Of a stretch of 64,000 nt of DNA, positions 33,938 to 42,093 are shown one piece after another. The DNA comes from Zunongwangia sp. ESRF-bin46. Its GTDB lineage: Bacteria > Bacteroidota > Bacteroidia > Flavobacteriales > Flavobacteriaceae. The DNA is taken from assembly GCA_002631855.1 (NCBI GenBank), contig NTLF01000019.1, positions 286,292 through 350,291 of the forward strand, given 5' to 3'. The stretch's first letter is position 1, and each line of letters starts with the position of its first letter. The notes beneath the pieces were generated by a model, which saw only the letters and a list, made by a program, of their open reading frames with translations, searched no databases and had not been told where the DNA came from. The translations under genes and the position numbers were made by a program.

Positions 33938-34762
33938 ATGAATTTTTCAACAAAAAATCACGAGCACCAAAACAAAAATATTTGGAGCGTGAGTAAGAAA
34001 GCAGTTTTTTTAATGCTTTTGTTGCCACTGTTGGCAATATCGCAAAACAGCACCGAATACGGCGTATTCGAAAATGCATTGTTGACGCCAAACCCAACTC
34101 AAATAACACAATTTGAAAAAGGAATTACGGCGCACAATAAAAAATACCACGGTGATGGTGCCTACGGCGTTCGCGTGTATTGGATAGCCAATGGCCCTAA
34201 TACCGGGAGCTATGTATGGGTTATGGGACCGTTTCCTTGGAGCTCATTAGACAACAGACCCCTACAAAAGGATGGTCATGACACCGATTGGAACACCAAC
34301 GTAGCCCCATATATGATGCCCGGTAGCGGTGTCCAAACTTACTGGCGTGGACAAACTGAACTCTCTAGATTTCCAAAGGATTTTACCATTAAAAACATGG
34401 CGGTGGATACTTGGGATATAAAAAGAGGTAAATACGAAGATGCAATGAAACTAGTAAAAAAAGTACACGCTGTCTATGCCGAAAAATCACCTGATGAGAC
34501 ATATGGTATTTATACCAATGAATTTGCAAGTACCAAAGAAGGAAAGGACTTAGCTGTTATCTCATTTTTTGAAAAATCAGCTTGGTTGGGCGAAGATCAT
34601 AGCATTGCAAAAAAATATGACGAAATGAACGGAACCGGGAGCTGGAAACAATTTTTAAATGATTGGATGGATATTACCAACGGTGGCGGAACCGAAATTT
34701 GGGTTTACCGCGAAGACCTCAGTGGCATTAGTGGTGATGTAAAAGTTTCCGAAAGGCAGTAA
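33938..34762 (+). CDS. Exported protein with two dimeric alpha-beta barrel-like repeats
   Basis: The 274-residue product has a long N-terminus before its signal segment (SVSKKAVFLMLLLPLLAISQ). Two halves are similar in layout: ALLTPNPTQITQFEKGITAHNKKYHG ... VRVYWIANGPNTGSYVWVMGPFPWSSLD, and IKRGKYEDAMKLVKKVHAVYAEK ... YGIYTNEFAS ... LAVISFFEKSAWLG (in part). This is the pattern of a helix, strand, then a (W)xx motif, seen in NIPSNAP/ABM-type ferredoxin-like folds. It is inference. The role is unknown. It lies between the epimerase and the TerB-like gene. Confidence 0.6.
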   Translation: MNFSTKNHEHQNKNIWSVSKKAVFLMLLLPLLAISQNSTEYGVFENALLTPNPTQITQFEKGITAHNKKYHGDGAYGVRVYWIANGPNTGSYVWVMGPFPWSSLDNRPLQKDGHDTDWNTNVAPYMMPGSGVQTYWRGQTELSRFPKDFTIKNMAVDTWDIKRGKYEDAMKLVKKVHAVYAEKSPDETYGIYTNEFASTKEGKDLAVISFFEKSAWLGEDHSIAKKYDEMNGTGSWKQFLNDWMDITNGGGTEIWVYREDLSGISGDVKVSERQ

Positions 34763-34856
34763 TACCAATAGGTTAAGTGTATGGTTCTGCAATAGGATGC
34801 CATACACTTTTCTATATAAAATTTTTAAACATTCCTTAATACAAAAAAATAAAGTG

Positions 34857-35192
34857 ATGAAACCTGAACAGACCCAGTTGAGCAAAAAAGAGCTAAAAGC
34901 ATATATCCTGATGCTATGTGCAAAAGCAGATCAAGTGGAAGCAGAAGAAGAGCTTACTTTAATTAAATCAAAAACTTCTGCCGAAACATTCGATAAAATG
35001 TACAAGGAATTTTGCAAAGACGATGAAGATGAAAGCCTTGAAAAAATACAAGATGCCATTGCATACCTTGATTACTCTAACCAAGAATTGGCAACCCTAA
35101 AAATGGAAATACAACAAGTGTTTTCAACGGACAGCAATGTGAATATGAAAGAGCGAAATCTAGGTTGGATTTTGGACAATATCCTCTATTGA
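34857..35192 (+). CDS. Small cytoplasmic all-helical protein, possibly TerB-like
   Basis: The 111-residue protein has no signal. It is nearly all helical and acidic: KKELKAYILMLCAKADQVEAEEELTLIKSK, FDKMYKEFCKDDEDESLEKIQDAI and ATLKMEIQQVFSTD. The pattern of helix with acidic residues (AKADQVEAEEELTLI) is like the TerB/DjlA N-terminal fold, which binds metal in some tellurite-resistance proteins. The resemblance is weak. The start at 34857 avoids 20 non-family residues upstream. Confidence 0.5.
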   Translation: MKPEQTQLSKKELKAYILMLCAKADQVEAEEELTLIKSKTSAETFDKMYKEFCKDDEDESLEKIQDAIAYLDYSNQELATLKMEIQQVFSTDSNVNMKERNLGWILDNILY

Positions 35193-35211
35193 AAATTGAA
35201 TACTAAAAACC

Positions 35212-35727
35212 ATGAAAACAAAAACACATCTTTTTCTTTTCTTTTTTTTCTTCGTAATTGTTTCAGCAATCGCCCAAAACCCTGATCCGCATGGAACTGG
35301 GGAGTCTGCCATTACCGGAATAACTTCCTTGCCATTAGATCAAGAAAAATTAGATTCCAACAACATCGTTTATAAAACAGGAAATCCAGCCGATTGGCCT
35401 GCCGAACTAGATGCCATTGTTTCCGCTCCTAACAATCATAAAATAGTATTGGAAAATGACAAAGTTAGAGTTTTGGAGGTCACCTTAACTCCAGGTGAAA
35501 TTGAACCCTTGCACCACCATCGCTGGCCAAGTGTACTCTATATTCAAGAAGCTGGTGATTTTACCGATGCTGATGCTAATGGCAACATCATTTTTGATTC
35601 GCGAAAACTAGCAGAACCCTTAACATTTCCATTAACGATGTATAAAGAGCCTGAAGCACCTCATTCGGTTGTAAACTTAAGCGATACTAAATCTATAAAA
35701 CTCATTCGTATTGAAATGAAACAGTAA
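35212..35727 (+). CDS. Exported cupin-like protein
   Basis: The 171-residue product has a signal peptide rich in Phe (LFLFFFFFVIVSAIAQ). The mature part holds one cupin-like domain: NDKVRVLEVTLTPGEIEPLHHHRWPSVLYIQEAGDF, with the metal-binding His cluster HHHR, and PLTMYKEPEAPHSVVNL with the second His region. Metal type and substrate are unknown. It is 19 bases after the TerB-like gene and 29 before the RidA-like gene, so they are co-transcribed. Confidence 0.7.
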   Translation: MKTKTHLFLFFFFFVIVSAIAQNPDPHGTGESAITGITSLPLDQEKLDSNNIVYKTGNPADWPAELDAIVSAPNNHKIVLENDKVRVLEVTLTPGEIEPLHHHRWPSVLYIQEAGDFTDADANGNIIFDSRKLAEPLTFPLTMYKEPEAPHSVVNLSDTKSIKLIRIEMKQ

Positions 35728-35756
35728 AAATCATTAACCAATTAATCAATTTAAAG

Positions 35757-36287
35757 ATGAAAGCAGCAAAATTTTTAATAGCAACGATAATCACATTGGC
35801 TGTAATAAGCTATATATCAAGTTGCAACGAAAAAACCAAAGCAGAAACAACAGTAGAAAAAACTGAACTAGCTGAAACTAAAACTACTGATGAAAATGAA
35901 ACCCCAGATTATTTTCTATTGCGGCCGGAAGTTGAGAAAGCCTATGGTTATTCTCACGCTGTAAAAATTGGCAACGAAATAAAAATATCTGGCGCAGTGA
36001 GTATGGATGATGAAGGCAATCCAACTGCGGTGGACGATTTTGAACAGCAAATGAAAAATTGCTATGCCGATTTGGAGAAAATACTAACCCATTACGGCTG
36101 CACTTTTGATGATGTGGTAAAAGAGGACATCTTTACCACTAACATGCCCAAGTTTCTGGAGGTTGCAGCCTATAGAGCTGAAATTTATAAAAATCACTTT
36201 CCTACAGGTTCTTGGTTAGGTGTAAAAGAATTGGCAGTGCCTGAATTTTTAATTGAAATAGAACTAGAAGTACATAAAACAAAGTAA
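35757..36287 (+). CDS. Lipid-anchored RidA/YjgF family protein
   Basis: The 176-residue protein has a lipoprotein signal with Cys23 (YISSC), a Thr/Glu linker and then a full RidA-type domain: YGYSHAVKIGNEIKISGAVSMDDEGNP, FEQQMKNCYADLEKILTHYGCTFDDVVKEDIFTTNM and AVPEFLIEIELEVH. RidA proteins are normally cytoplasmic enamine/imine deaminases in which a conserved Arg acts; here that position in the KELAVPEFLIEIE region carries no Arg, and lipidation moves the protein outside the cytoplasm. It may have lost deaminase activity. It follows the cupin gene. Confidence 0.75.
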   Translation: MKAAKFLIATIITLAVISYISSCNEKTKAETTVEKTELAETKTTDENETPDYFLLRPEVEKAYGYSHAVKIGNEIKISGAVSMDDEGNPTAVDDFEQQMKNCYADLEKILTHYGCTFDDVVKEDIFTTNMPKFLEVAAYRAEIYKNHFPTGSWLGVKELAVPEFLIEIELEVHKTK

Positions 36288-36313
36288 AAAATTAACCATT
36301 AAATAATAGCATT

Positions 36314-37153
36314 ATGAAACATTTTAAAACCTCGTTAGTAATCTTACTCATTTTGAGTATTACATCCCTAACATTCCGCGCAACTGCCCAGGATAAAGCA
36401 GTAAAAAGCATGCATCAATTGTATACAACTATGATCAATACGGGGAATCCTGCCAATCTAGATGCACTGTATGCACAAGATGCTACCATTAGAAATTCTG
36501 ATGGAAGCATGGTCATGGGTCTAGAAAATATAAAAGGACAATACAAAAACACATTTTCATCTGGAAAATTCAACATCGTTTTAAAAACCAACGAAGTAAC
36601 GACGTTAGGTAAAGATCACATGTTTGTCAGCGGTTCTTTTGTCTACAATAAAATAGACGAACCCAAAATGGGTTTGGTAGGTGAGTTTGTGAACACCCTA
36701 AAGAATGAAAAAGGAACCTGGAAAATTCAAAAAAGCTATCGCTACCTCACAAATAAAAATAATACTGCTGTTGTGAATGGATTATACAAAGCTTTTGCTG
36801 AAGGGGATATTCCTAGAGCTTTAGGGGCAATGGACGCAAAGATTGTATGGAATGAAGCCGAAGGCAACGCATTGGCTGCTGGCAATCCCTACATTGGTCC
36901 AGATGCGGTCTTACAAGGTGTTTTTGCAAAGCTTCCTATAGATTTTGACGGTTTTAAACTCACCAATATAAAGCTACACGAAATGAGCAATAATCAAGTG
37001 TTAGCAACACTTCGGTATAACGCAACATCAAAACATAACGGTAAAAAGCTAGATGCGCAAGCAGCACATTTATGGACTGTAAAGGATGGAAAAATAATAG
37101 CTTTTCAGCAGTATGCAGATACCAAACAGCTGGATGAAATGCTGAAGAGATAG
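36314..37153 (+). CDS. Exported protein with two SnoaL-like domains
   Basis: The 279-residue protein has a signal peptide ending at ATAQ. The first half (MHQLYTTMINTGNPANLDALYAQDATI ... YNKIDEPKMGLVGEFVNTLKNEKGTWKI) and the second (VNGLYKAFAEGDIPRALGAMDAKIVWNEAE ... AQAAHLWTVKDGKIIAFQQYADTKQL, in part) each have the SnoaL/NTF2-like helix-strand order, so it is a tandem duplication. Ketosteroid-isomerase-like proteins of this kind can be enzymes or binding proteins. No active-site Asp/His set can be assigned. It closes the exported series before the DUF6090 genes. Confidence 0.7.
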   Translation: MKHFKTSLVILLILSITSLTFRATAQDKAVKSMHQLYTTMINTGNPANLDALYAQDATIRNSDGSMVMGLENIKGQYKNTFSSGKFNIVLKTNEVTTLGKDHMFVSGSFVYNKIDEPKMGLVGEFVNTLKNEKGTWKIQKSYRYLTNKNNTAVVNGLYKAFAEGDIPRALGAMDAKIVWNEAEGNALAAGNPYIGPDAVLQGVFAKLPIDFDGFKLTNIKLHEMSNNQVLATLRYNATSKHNGKKLDAQAAHLWTVKDGKIIAFQQYADTKQLDEMLKR

Positions 37154-37214
37154 TGTGATTACTACCAAAGCCAACTTTCAACATTGGGAGTTGGCTTTTT
37201 AACTTTTATGAATT

Positions 37215-37958
37215 GTGATAAAATTCTTCCACCATATCCGCCAAAAACTTATCGCTGAAAATCGTTTCAGCAAATACCTGCTCTATGCCATTGGCGAAAT
37301 AATCCTTGTGGTCATTGGTATTTTGATTGCCTTAAGCATCAACAATTGGAATCAAAACAGATTAGATTCATTAGAAAGAAAAGCGTTGATTACGAAACTG
37401 CACGTAGAATTTAAAGAGAATAAAAAAGCAATTAATAACTACAGAATGGCTGAAGAGCAAGCTATGAATTCCAGCATAGTATTAATGAATTTAATAGGTC
37501 TCCCTGAAGAAGAACTTTTAAAACATAATCTAGATAGCCTACTCTTTCAATCGTTTCCATCAAACGAAATAGCTTTTGCCAATAATGCAGTCAATAATAT
37601 TCTTCAAAATGGACGATTGAATCTTTTTAAGGACGACACCATAAGTACGCTTCTCTATCAATGGAACTCCTTAGCAGAAATTCGTAAAATTAGATTTGAA
37701 AAACTTGATTCGTGGAATAACGACATCTTCTTACCCTATTTACTTCCTTTCATTTCCTTTAAAGAAATGGACGCAAATGCAAACCTCCGTTGGGGAGGAA
37801 AATCTAAGGTAAAACCCAGTTATTATCCATTATTCCAAAATGTGGCATTTGAAAATTTATTAGATAATTCATTATGGTTACATAAAGAAGTTGTTGTAAG
37901 GCTTGAAGAAACCGATAGGTTGATAGATAAAATAATTGAAGCAACAAAGCCTGAATAA
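37215..37958 (+). CDS. DUF6090 family membrane protein, first copy
   Basis: The 247-residue protein starts at GTG (37215); no in-frame ATG matches the family start. MIKFFHHIRQKLIAENRFSKYLLYAIGEIILVVIGILIALSINNWNQ is seen in part, with one membrane segment and a basic amphipathic start, then a long helical part. This is the DUF6090 family of Flavobacteriia, function unknown. It overlaps the frame of its paralogue in layout: the next gene starts 2 bases after its stop. Both share the YAIGEIILVVIGILIALSIN block. Confidence 0.85.
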   Translation: MIKFFHHIRQKLIAENRFSKYLLYAIGEIILVVIGILIALSINNWNQNRLDSLERKALITKLHVEFKENKKAINNYRMAEEQAMNSSIVLMNLIGLPEEELLKHNLDSLLFQSFPSNEIAFANNAVNNILQNGRLNLFKDDTISTLLYQWNSLAEIRKIRFEKLDSWNNDIFLPYLLPFISFKEMDANANLRWGGKSKVKPSYYPLFQNVAFENLLDNSLWLHKEVVVRLEETDRLIDKIIEATKPE

Positions 37959-37959
37959 T

Positions 37960-38709
37960 ATGATTAAACTCTTCCGAAATATCCGCAAAAACCTTTTAGC
38001 ACATGGCAAAACCACCAACTACCTAAAATATGCCATTGGTGAAATAATTCTTGTAGTTATTGGTATTTTGATTGCCTTGAGCATCAACAACTGGAATCAA
38101 GAACGGGTTAATAGGACCCAAAGCAATGAGCTGTTGAGAGGCATTAATAAAGATCTTGATCAAGATATTGCAGGCCTCAACCGATCCATCGATTTTACGG
38201 TGTCAAGGTTGGCCTTTTTAGGACGTCATATGCGGAAATCAGACTTCTCCACCACTGCCACAGACACCTTGTTCAAGCTATTCGATGGTACAGCACGTCC
38301 ATTTACAATGACCGTCCTGAGTTATGAGAAAGCTAAGAATCTAGGTATCTCCGAATTGTGCTCGAATGATTCATTGGCATTTCGGATTAATAAGTACTAC
38401 ACCCATACCTTGGATTGGAGTACGCTCTTGTACAAAGTTCAATATGACGAGATGACATCGTTGAATGCTTATTGGGTGAAAGAGTTGGAAGGACTTGAGT
38501 TCGAGTTCAACATATCTTTTCCAATCCCCTACTTGCAGAACTCTGTTGAAAGAAGAAACAATGCAATAGCTGGCATTATGAGCCCAAAAGGAAGAAATCA
38601 TATCCGGTTAGAGTGCAATTCACATGAGATTGTGATTAGAAACCATAGGAAGTACCTTGAAATAGCTCAAGGATTAAGAAAGGAGATTAAAGATTATTTA
38701 GCTCAATAA
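37960..38709 (+). CDS. DUF6090 family membrane protein, second copy
   Basis: The 249-residue paralogue of the preceding gene begins MIKLFRNIRKNLLAHGKTTNYLKYAIGEIILVV and has the same single membrane segment followed by a predicted helical domain. The two copies are alike mainly in the first 50 residues. The ATG lies 2 bases after the stop of the first copy, so translation is coupled. A third stub follows. Function unknown. Confidence 0.85.
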   Translation: MIKLFRNIRKNLLAHGKTTNYLKYAIGEIILVVIGILIALSINNWNQERVNRTQSNELLRGINKDLDQDIAGLNRSIDFTVSRLAFLGRHMRKSDFSTTATDTLFKLFDGTARPFTMTVLSYEKAKNLGISELCSNDSLAFRINKYYTHTLDWSTLLYKVQYDEMTSLNAYWVKELEGLEFEFNISFPIPYLQNSVERRNNAIAGIMSPKGRNHIRLECNSHEIVIRNHRKYLEIAQGLRKEIKDYLAQ

Positions 38710-38721
38710 AATGGCTGTTTC

Positions 38722-38781
38722 ATGATTAAAATTTTCAGACATATAAGACAACGTATCATAAAAGCGAATGAAACTAAATAA
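38722..38781 (+). pseudogene. N-terminal stub of a third DUF6090 copy
   Basis: The short frame encodes MIKIFRHIRQRIIKANETK and then stops. It matches the opening of the DUF6090 family (MIK-FF/LF-RxIRxxL) but lacks the membrane segment. It lies 13 bases after the second copy. This looks like a relic of a third tandem copy lost by deletion. Confidence 0.6.
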
Positions 38782-38895
38782 AATCAATCAGTATGAAAAC
38801 CATATTTAACATTCCTCTTTTCAAAAACTTATTTTGCAGGATTGATAAAATTTATAAAAGATGTGGATAATGGTTCTTTCAAATAAAGAGAAATT

Positions 38896-40194
38896 ATGAT
38901 TAAAAAAGACGAAGGTTTAAAAAGAAGGGTTGGGGTATTCGGTCTTTCGGCCAACATCATTAACATTATCATTGGCTCAGGTATTTTTGTACTGCCTGCA
39001 ATTGTAGCCAGCTATTTGGGAGCATCCAGTATCATTGCTTATCTTTTTTGTGGTTTGTTAATGGCAATGGTTATGCTTTGCTTTGCCGAAGCTGGTAGTA
39101 AAGTTACAAATACAGGCGGACCCTATACCTACATTGAAACAGCTTTTGGAAATTATGCTGGCTTTGTAGCGGGCTTTTTTGCTGTTGGAAGTAATCTGTT
39201 TGCAGATGCCGCTGTTTCTAATGCTTTAGTAAATGTTATCGCTTCAGCTTACCCAATATTTGAAAGCGGATGGCCTCGATTATTGTTTTTATTTATTCTT
39301 TTTTATGGCTTGGTTTACATCAATGTGATTGGCTTAAAACAAGGGATGGGCTTGGTAAAGTTCAATACAATTGTTAAGCTAATACCATTGCTTTTACTCA
39401 TCGCTATTGGCTTCAAGTATGTTTCCTTGAGTAATTTGTATTTTGAACATTTTCCGAGCGTTAAAACTTTAGGTGAAACGTCACTTATTTTATTTTTTGC
39501 TTTTCAGGGTTGTGAAACGGGCATTATTGTTGGTGGAGAAGTTGTTAATCCAAAACGTACAATTCCTAGAGCTATTTTAATAAGTATTACAGCAGTTGTA
39601 GTTGTTTACGTTTTAATTCAAACAATTTCTCAAGGTGTATTAGGGGATACGTTACCAAATTTTAAAGCGGCTCCCCTAGCTGAAACTGCCAAAGTGGTTT
39701 TTGGCAATTTTGGATACGCACTTTTAATTATTGGCGCCGTTATCTCTATGTTTGGATATATGAGCGGCACCATACTTAATAGTCCAAGAATAGTTTATGC
39801 ACTTGCCAGAGATAAGGTAATCCCTATAAAGGCACTTTCCAAAATTCATAAATCATTTGCTACGCCACATATAGCCATCTTTATATATGCAACTATCGGT
39901 TTTATTCTAGCTGTTTCTGGCAGTTTTGAACAATTAGCAGTCATCGCTAGTAGTTCGATGTTAATTCTTTATTTAGGGGTCGCACTATCAGTAATGAAGT
40001 TGCGCAAATCTCAAAAAGATTACGCTGGCGGATTCAAAATTCCAGGAGGTTGGGTTATCCCCATTATAGCTATTGCTATAATTCTATATTTTTTATCAAG
40101 TCTTTCGGCACATGAAATGATTGGAACGGTTGTTTTCATCGGAATTTTAACCTTGGTATTTGGGCTTATTAAGTTTTTGAAAAAAAGAAAATAA
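38896..40194 (+). CDS. APC family amino acid permease
   Basis: The 432-residue protein has twelve likely membrane segments. The first carries IIIGSGIFVLPAIVASYLG, the glycine-rich GSGIF substrate-binding motif of the amino acid-polyamine-organocation family, and FFAFQGCETGIIVGGEVVNPKRTIPRAI marks TM6 to the loop after it. It transports an amino acid across the inner membrane, probably with a proton; the specific substrate is not evident. It stands alone, after the DUF6090 relic. Confidence 0.88.
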   Translation: MIKKDEGLKRRVGVFGLSANIINIIIGSGIFVLPAIVASYLGASSIIAYLFCGLLMAMVMLCFAEAGSKVTNTGGPYTYIETAFGNYAGFVAGFFAVGSNLFADAAVSNALVNVIASAYPIFESGWPRLLFLFILFYGLVYINVIGLKQGMGLVKFNTIVKLIPLLLLIAIGFKYVSLSNLYFEHFPSVKTLGETSLILFFAFQGCETGIIVGGEVVNPKRTIPRAILISITAVVVVYVLIQTISQGVLGDTLPNFKAAPLAETAKVVFGNFGYALLIIGAVISMFGYMSGTILNSPRIVYALARDKVIPIKALSKIHKSFATPHIAIFIYATIGFILAVSGSFEQLAVIASSSMLILYLGVALSVMKLRKSQKDYAGGFKIPGGWVIPIIAIAIILYFLSSLSAHEMIGTVVFIGILTLVFGLIKFLKKRK

Positions 40195-40254
40195 TGATAA
40201 AATCTTTAGAAACGTCCTTAAAAACCTGACCAATAATAAAAAACCACAAAAGTA

Positions 40255-40284
40255 TTGTCTCATAAAGAATTTTACTTAATTTTG
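40255..40284 (+). promoter_or_regulatory. rplS promoter (TTG, 19-base spacer, TAATTTTG)
   Basis: TTG at 40255-40257 and TAATTTTG at 40277-40284 match the Bacteroidota consensus with ideal spacing. Transcription should begin near 40291, leaving a leader of about 66 bases before the ATG at 40357. This is the cleanest promoter in the window. Confidence 0.75.
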
Positions 40285-40356
40285 CACCCACTTAATTTAA
40301 CCTCTGGCGAAAACCGTGAATGTTACTTTAAACAAGAACCATAGATAAACAAAACA

Positions 40357-40707
40357 ATGGAATCGTTAATTAAATTTGTACAAGACGAATTTGTAGACAA
40401 AAAAGAATTTCCGAAGTTCGATGCTGGTGATACCATCACAGTGTATTATGAAATTCGTGAAGGTGATAAAACAAGAACTCAGTTTTTTAGAGGTGTTGTT
40501 ATCCAAATTAAAGGAACAGGAACTTCTCAAACATTCACCATTAGAAAAATGTCTGGTACAGTTGGTGTAGAGCGTATCTTCCCAATAAACTTACCTGCTC
40601 TACAAAAAATTGAGATCAACAAAACAGGTAGCGTACGTAGAAAACGTATTTACTACTTTAGAGGTCTTACTGGTAAAAAAGCAAGAATTAGAGAAAAGCG
40701 TAGCTAG
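40357..40707 (+). CDS. rplS: 50S ribosomal protein L19
   Basis: The 116-residue protein shows the L19 pattern: FPKFDAGDTITVYYEIREGDKTRTQFFRGVVIQIKG, FTIRKMSGTVGVERIFPINLPALQKIEI and the end RKRIYYFRGLTGKKARIREKRS (in part). L19 binds at the interface of the ribosomal subunits. Normally rplS follows trmD; here it has its own promoter and terminator, so the usual rpsP-rimM-trmD-rplS order is broken. Confidence 0.98.
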   Translation: MESLIKFVQDEFVDKKEFPKFDAGDTITVYYEIREGDKTRTQFFRGVVIQIKGTGTSQTFTIRKMSGTVGVERIFPINLPALQKIEINKTGSVRRKRIYYFRGLTGKKARIREKRS

Positions 40708-40730
40708 TCTCTCTTTTTCAGAAGAACAAC

Positions 40731-40761
40731 AAAAAGCGATCTATTTCAGGTCGCTTTTTTT
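40731..40761 (+). terminator. rplS terminator
   Basis: AAAAAGCGA (40731-40739) pairs with TCGCTTTTT, and a further CT / AG pair extends it toward a small loop; two more T follow. It is 24 bases after the rplS stop. Confidence 0.85.
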
Positions 40762-41039
40762 ATGAACAAATGTTAACAACCAATGTTTGTAAGCTGTTTA
40801 TATTAAACCGCTTACATTATTTGTATAATTGAAAAACGGTTTTATATTTACAATATCAAAATGATGTAACAGTCATTGCGAAACATAAAGTAACGTTCTT
40901 TATAAAACTTTTTTTAATCGTTCGAGAAGCTAACAATCTCACGAAAGTTAGTTTTGAGATTAAGAAGAGCAGAGACAAATTTTAGGTTTGTACTATATTT
41001 TTTATAATATGATATAAAACCGTTCTAACAAATTTGTTC
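40762..41039. other. Non-coding stretch upstream of the candidate RNA
   Basis: No frame longer than a few codons is open. It contains short complementary elements (AATCTC / GAGATT, ACAAA / TTTGT) and the candidate -7 element at 40983-40990. Confidence 0.4.
40983..40990 (+). promoter_or_regulatory. Candidate -7 element ahead of the structured RNA
   Basis: TAGGTTTG matches TAnnTTTG. TTTTG occurs about 26 bases upstream, a spacer longer than usual. Transcription would begin near 40997 and run to the terminator at 41164. Confidence 0.35.
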
Positions 41040-41168
41040 TCGACTGTTGAAATCGTGTCACAGCTGCAAGGGTTTAATAAACTTGCTTCACATTGTTAAA
41101 GATGAGCTGGTAACGACAGGTTTCACAAGGAGCCATATCAAGGTAGCAATACGATGATATGGCTTTTC
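40997..41168 (+). ncRNA. Candidate structured small RNA between rplS and lptB
   Basis: The stretch has no coding frame but folds in an ordered way. CTGTTG (41044-41049) pairs with CGACAG (41114-41119); inside it, after an 11-base and a 4-base side bulge, CAGCT (41061-41065) pairs with AGCTG (41105-41109); a hairpin GCAAG / CTTGC tops it (41066-41086). It ends in a clean terminator. The long rod with asymmetric bulges and a 3' terminator recalls the Flavobacteria 6S RNA model, which is a guess from shape only. Confidence 0.45.
41131..41168 (+). terminator. Terminator of the candidate small RNA
   Basis: AGCCATATCA (41131-41140) and TGATATGGCT (41155-41164) form a perfect 10-bp stem with a 14-base loop and a following T-rich stretch. 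No coding gene lies upstream of it after the rplS terminator, so it must end another transcript. Confidence 0.8.
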
Positions 41169-41283
41169 TTGTTTTTATACCTAAACAATCCCTTTATATT
41201 ATTTTCTTCAGAAAAAATTACTCGCTATATTCTTCACTTTAATTTTAAGTATCTTTACCAAAATTGAAATAACATAGTAGCTT

Positions 41284-42027
41284 ATGAAGCTAAGAGCCGA
41301 TAATCTTATTAAATCGTATAAAGGCCGAAAAGTCGTTAAAGGTATTACCGTAGAAGTAAATCAAGGAGAAATTGTTGGGTTATTAGGCCCTAACGGTGCC
41401 GGAAAAACCACTTCTTTCTACATGATTGTAGGCCTCATAAAACCAAATGGCGGTCAAATTTTTTTAGAAGGGACCAACATTACCAAATATCCTATGTATA
41501 AACGCGCTCAAAACGGAATTGGATACTTAGCGCAAGAAGCCTCTGTTTTTAGGAAGTTGAGCATCGAAGATAATATTTTAAGTGTGTTGCAATTAACCAA
41601 CCTTTCTAAAAAGGAACAACACCTGAAAATGGAATCGCTTATTGAAGAATTTGGATTGAGTCATATTCGGAAAAACCGAGGTGATTTATTGAGTGGTGGC
41701 GAACGTCGCCGTACCGAAATTGCCCGTGCTTTAGCGACCGATCCACATTTTATTTTATTGGATGAACCATTTGCAGGGGTTGACCCTGTTGCGGTTGAAG
41801 ATATCCAACGGATTGTGGCACAGTTAAAAAAGAAAAACATTGGCATTCTTATTACAGACCACAACGTACAGGAAACCTTAGCTATTACCGATAGAACATA
41901 CCTAATGTTTGAAGGCAGTATTTTAAAGCACGGCGAGCCGGAAGACCTGGCCAATGACGAGATGGTTCGGAAAGTGTATTTAGGTCAAAACTTTGAACTT
42001 CGGAAGAAAAAACTATTTCAAGACTAA
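41284..42027 (+). CDS. lptB: LPS export ABC transporter ATP-binding protein LptB
   Basis: LptB is the ATPase that drives transport of lipopolysaccharide from the inner membrane to the Lpt bridge with LptF and LptG. The 247-residue protein shows Walker A GPNGAGKTT (35-43), the Q-loop, the signature LLSGGERRRTEIARALA, Walker B ILLDEPFAGVDP and the switch His in ITDHNVQETL. These motifs and the start MKLRADNLIKSYKGRKVVKGI are the LptB subfamily. TATCTTTA, one base off the -7 consensus, lies upstream. It is the only Lpt gene here; the polysaccharide genes lie further right. Confidence 0.95.
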   Translation: MKLRADNLIKSYKGRKVVKGITVEVNQGEIVGLLGPNGAGKTTSFYMIVGLIKPNGGQIFLEGTNITKYPMYKRAQNGIGYLAQEASVFRKLSIEDNILSVLQLTNLSKKEQHLKMESLIEEFGLSHIRKNRGDLLSGGERRRTEIARALATDPHFILLDEPFAGVDPVAVEDIQRIVAQLKKKNIGILITDHNVQETLAITDRTYLMFEGSILKHGEPEDLANDEMVRKVYLGQNFELRKKKLFQD

Positions 42028-42034
42028 TCATATA

Positions 42035-42068
42035 AAAACCCTGAAACAACAAACTGTTTCAGGGTTTT
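42035..42068. terminator. Bidirectional terminator between lptB and the dehydrogenase gene
   Basis: AAAACCCTGAAACA (42035-42048) and TGTTTCAGGGTTTT (42055-42068) form a perfect 14-bp stem with a 6-base loop. It should end both convergent transcripts. Confidence 0.9.
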
Positions 42069-42093
42069 GCTTTTCTTTTCTTCTACTTGATAA

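Noticed and set aside
34857..35192. A tellurite-resistance operon because of the TerB-like protein
   Set aside because: No TerC, TerD or TerZ-type genes are near, and the resemblance to TerB is only in helix pattern.
36960..37184. Minus-strand frame under the SnoaL-like gene
   Set aside because: It overlaps a well-supported exported protein and shows no motif or start context.
40762..41164. tmRNA, RNase P RNA or SRP RNA in the rplS-lptB gap
   Set aside because: The conserved sequence blocks of these RNAs were looked for and not seen; only a generic structured RNA remains supported.
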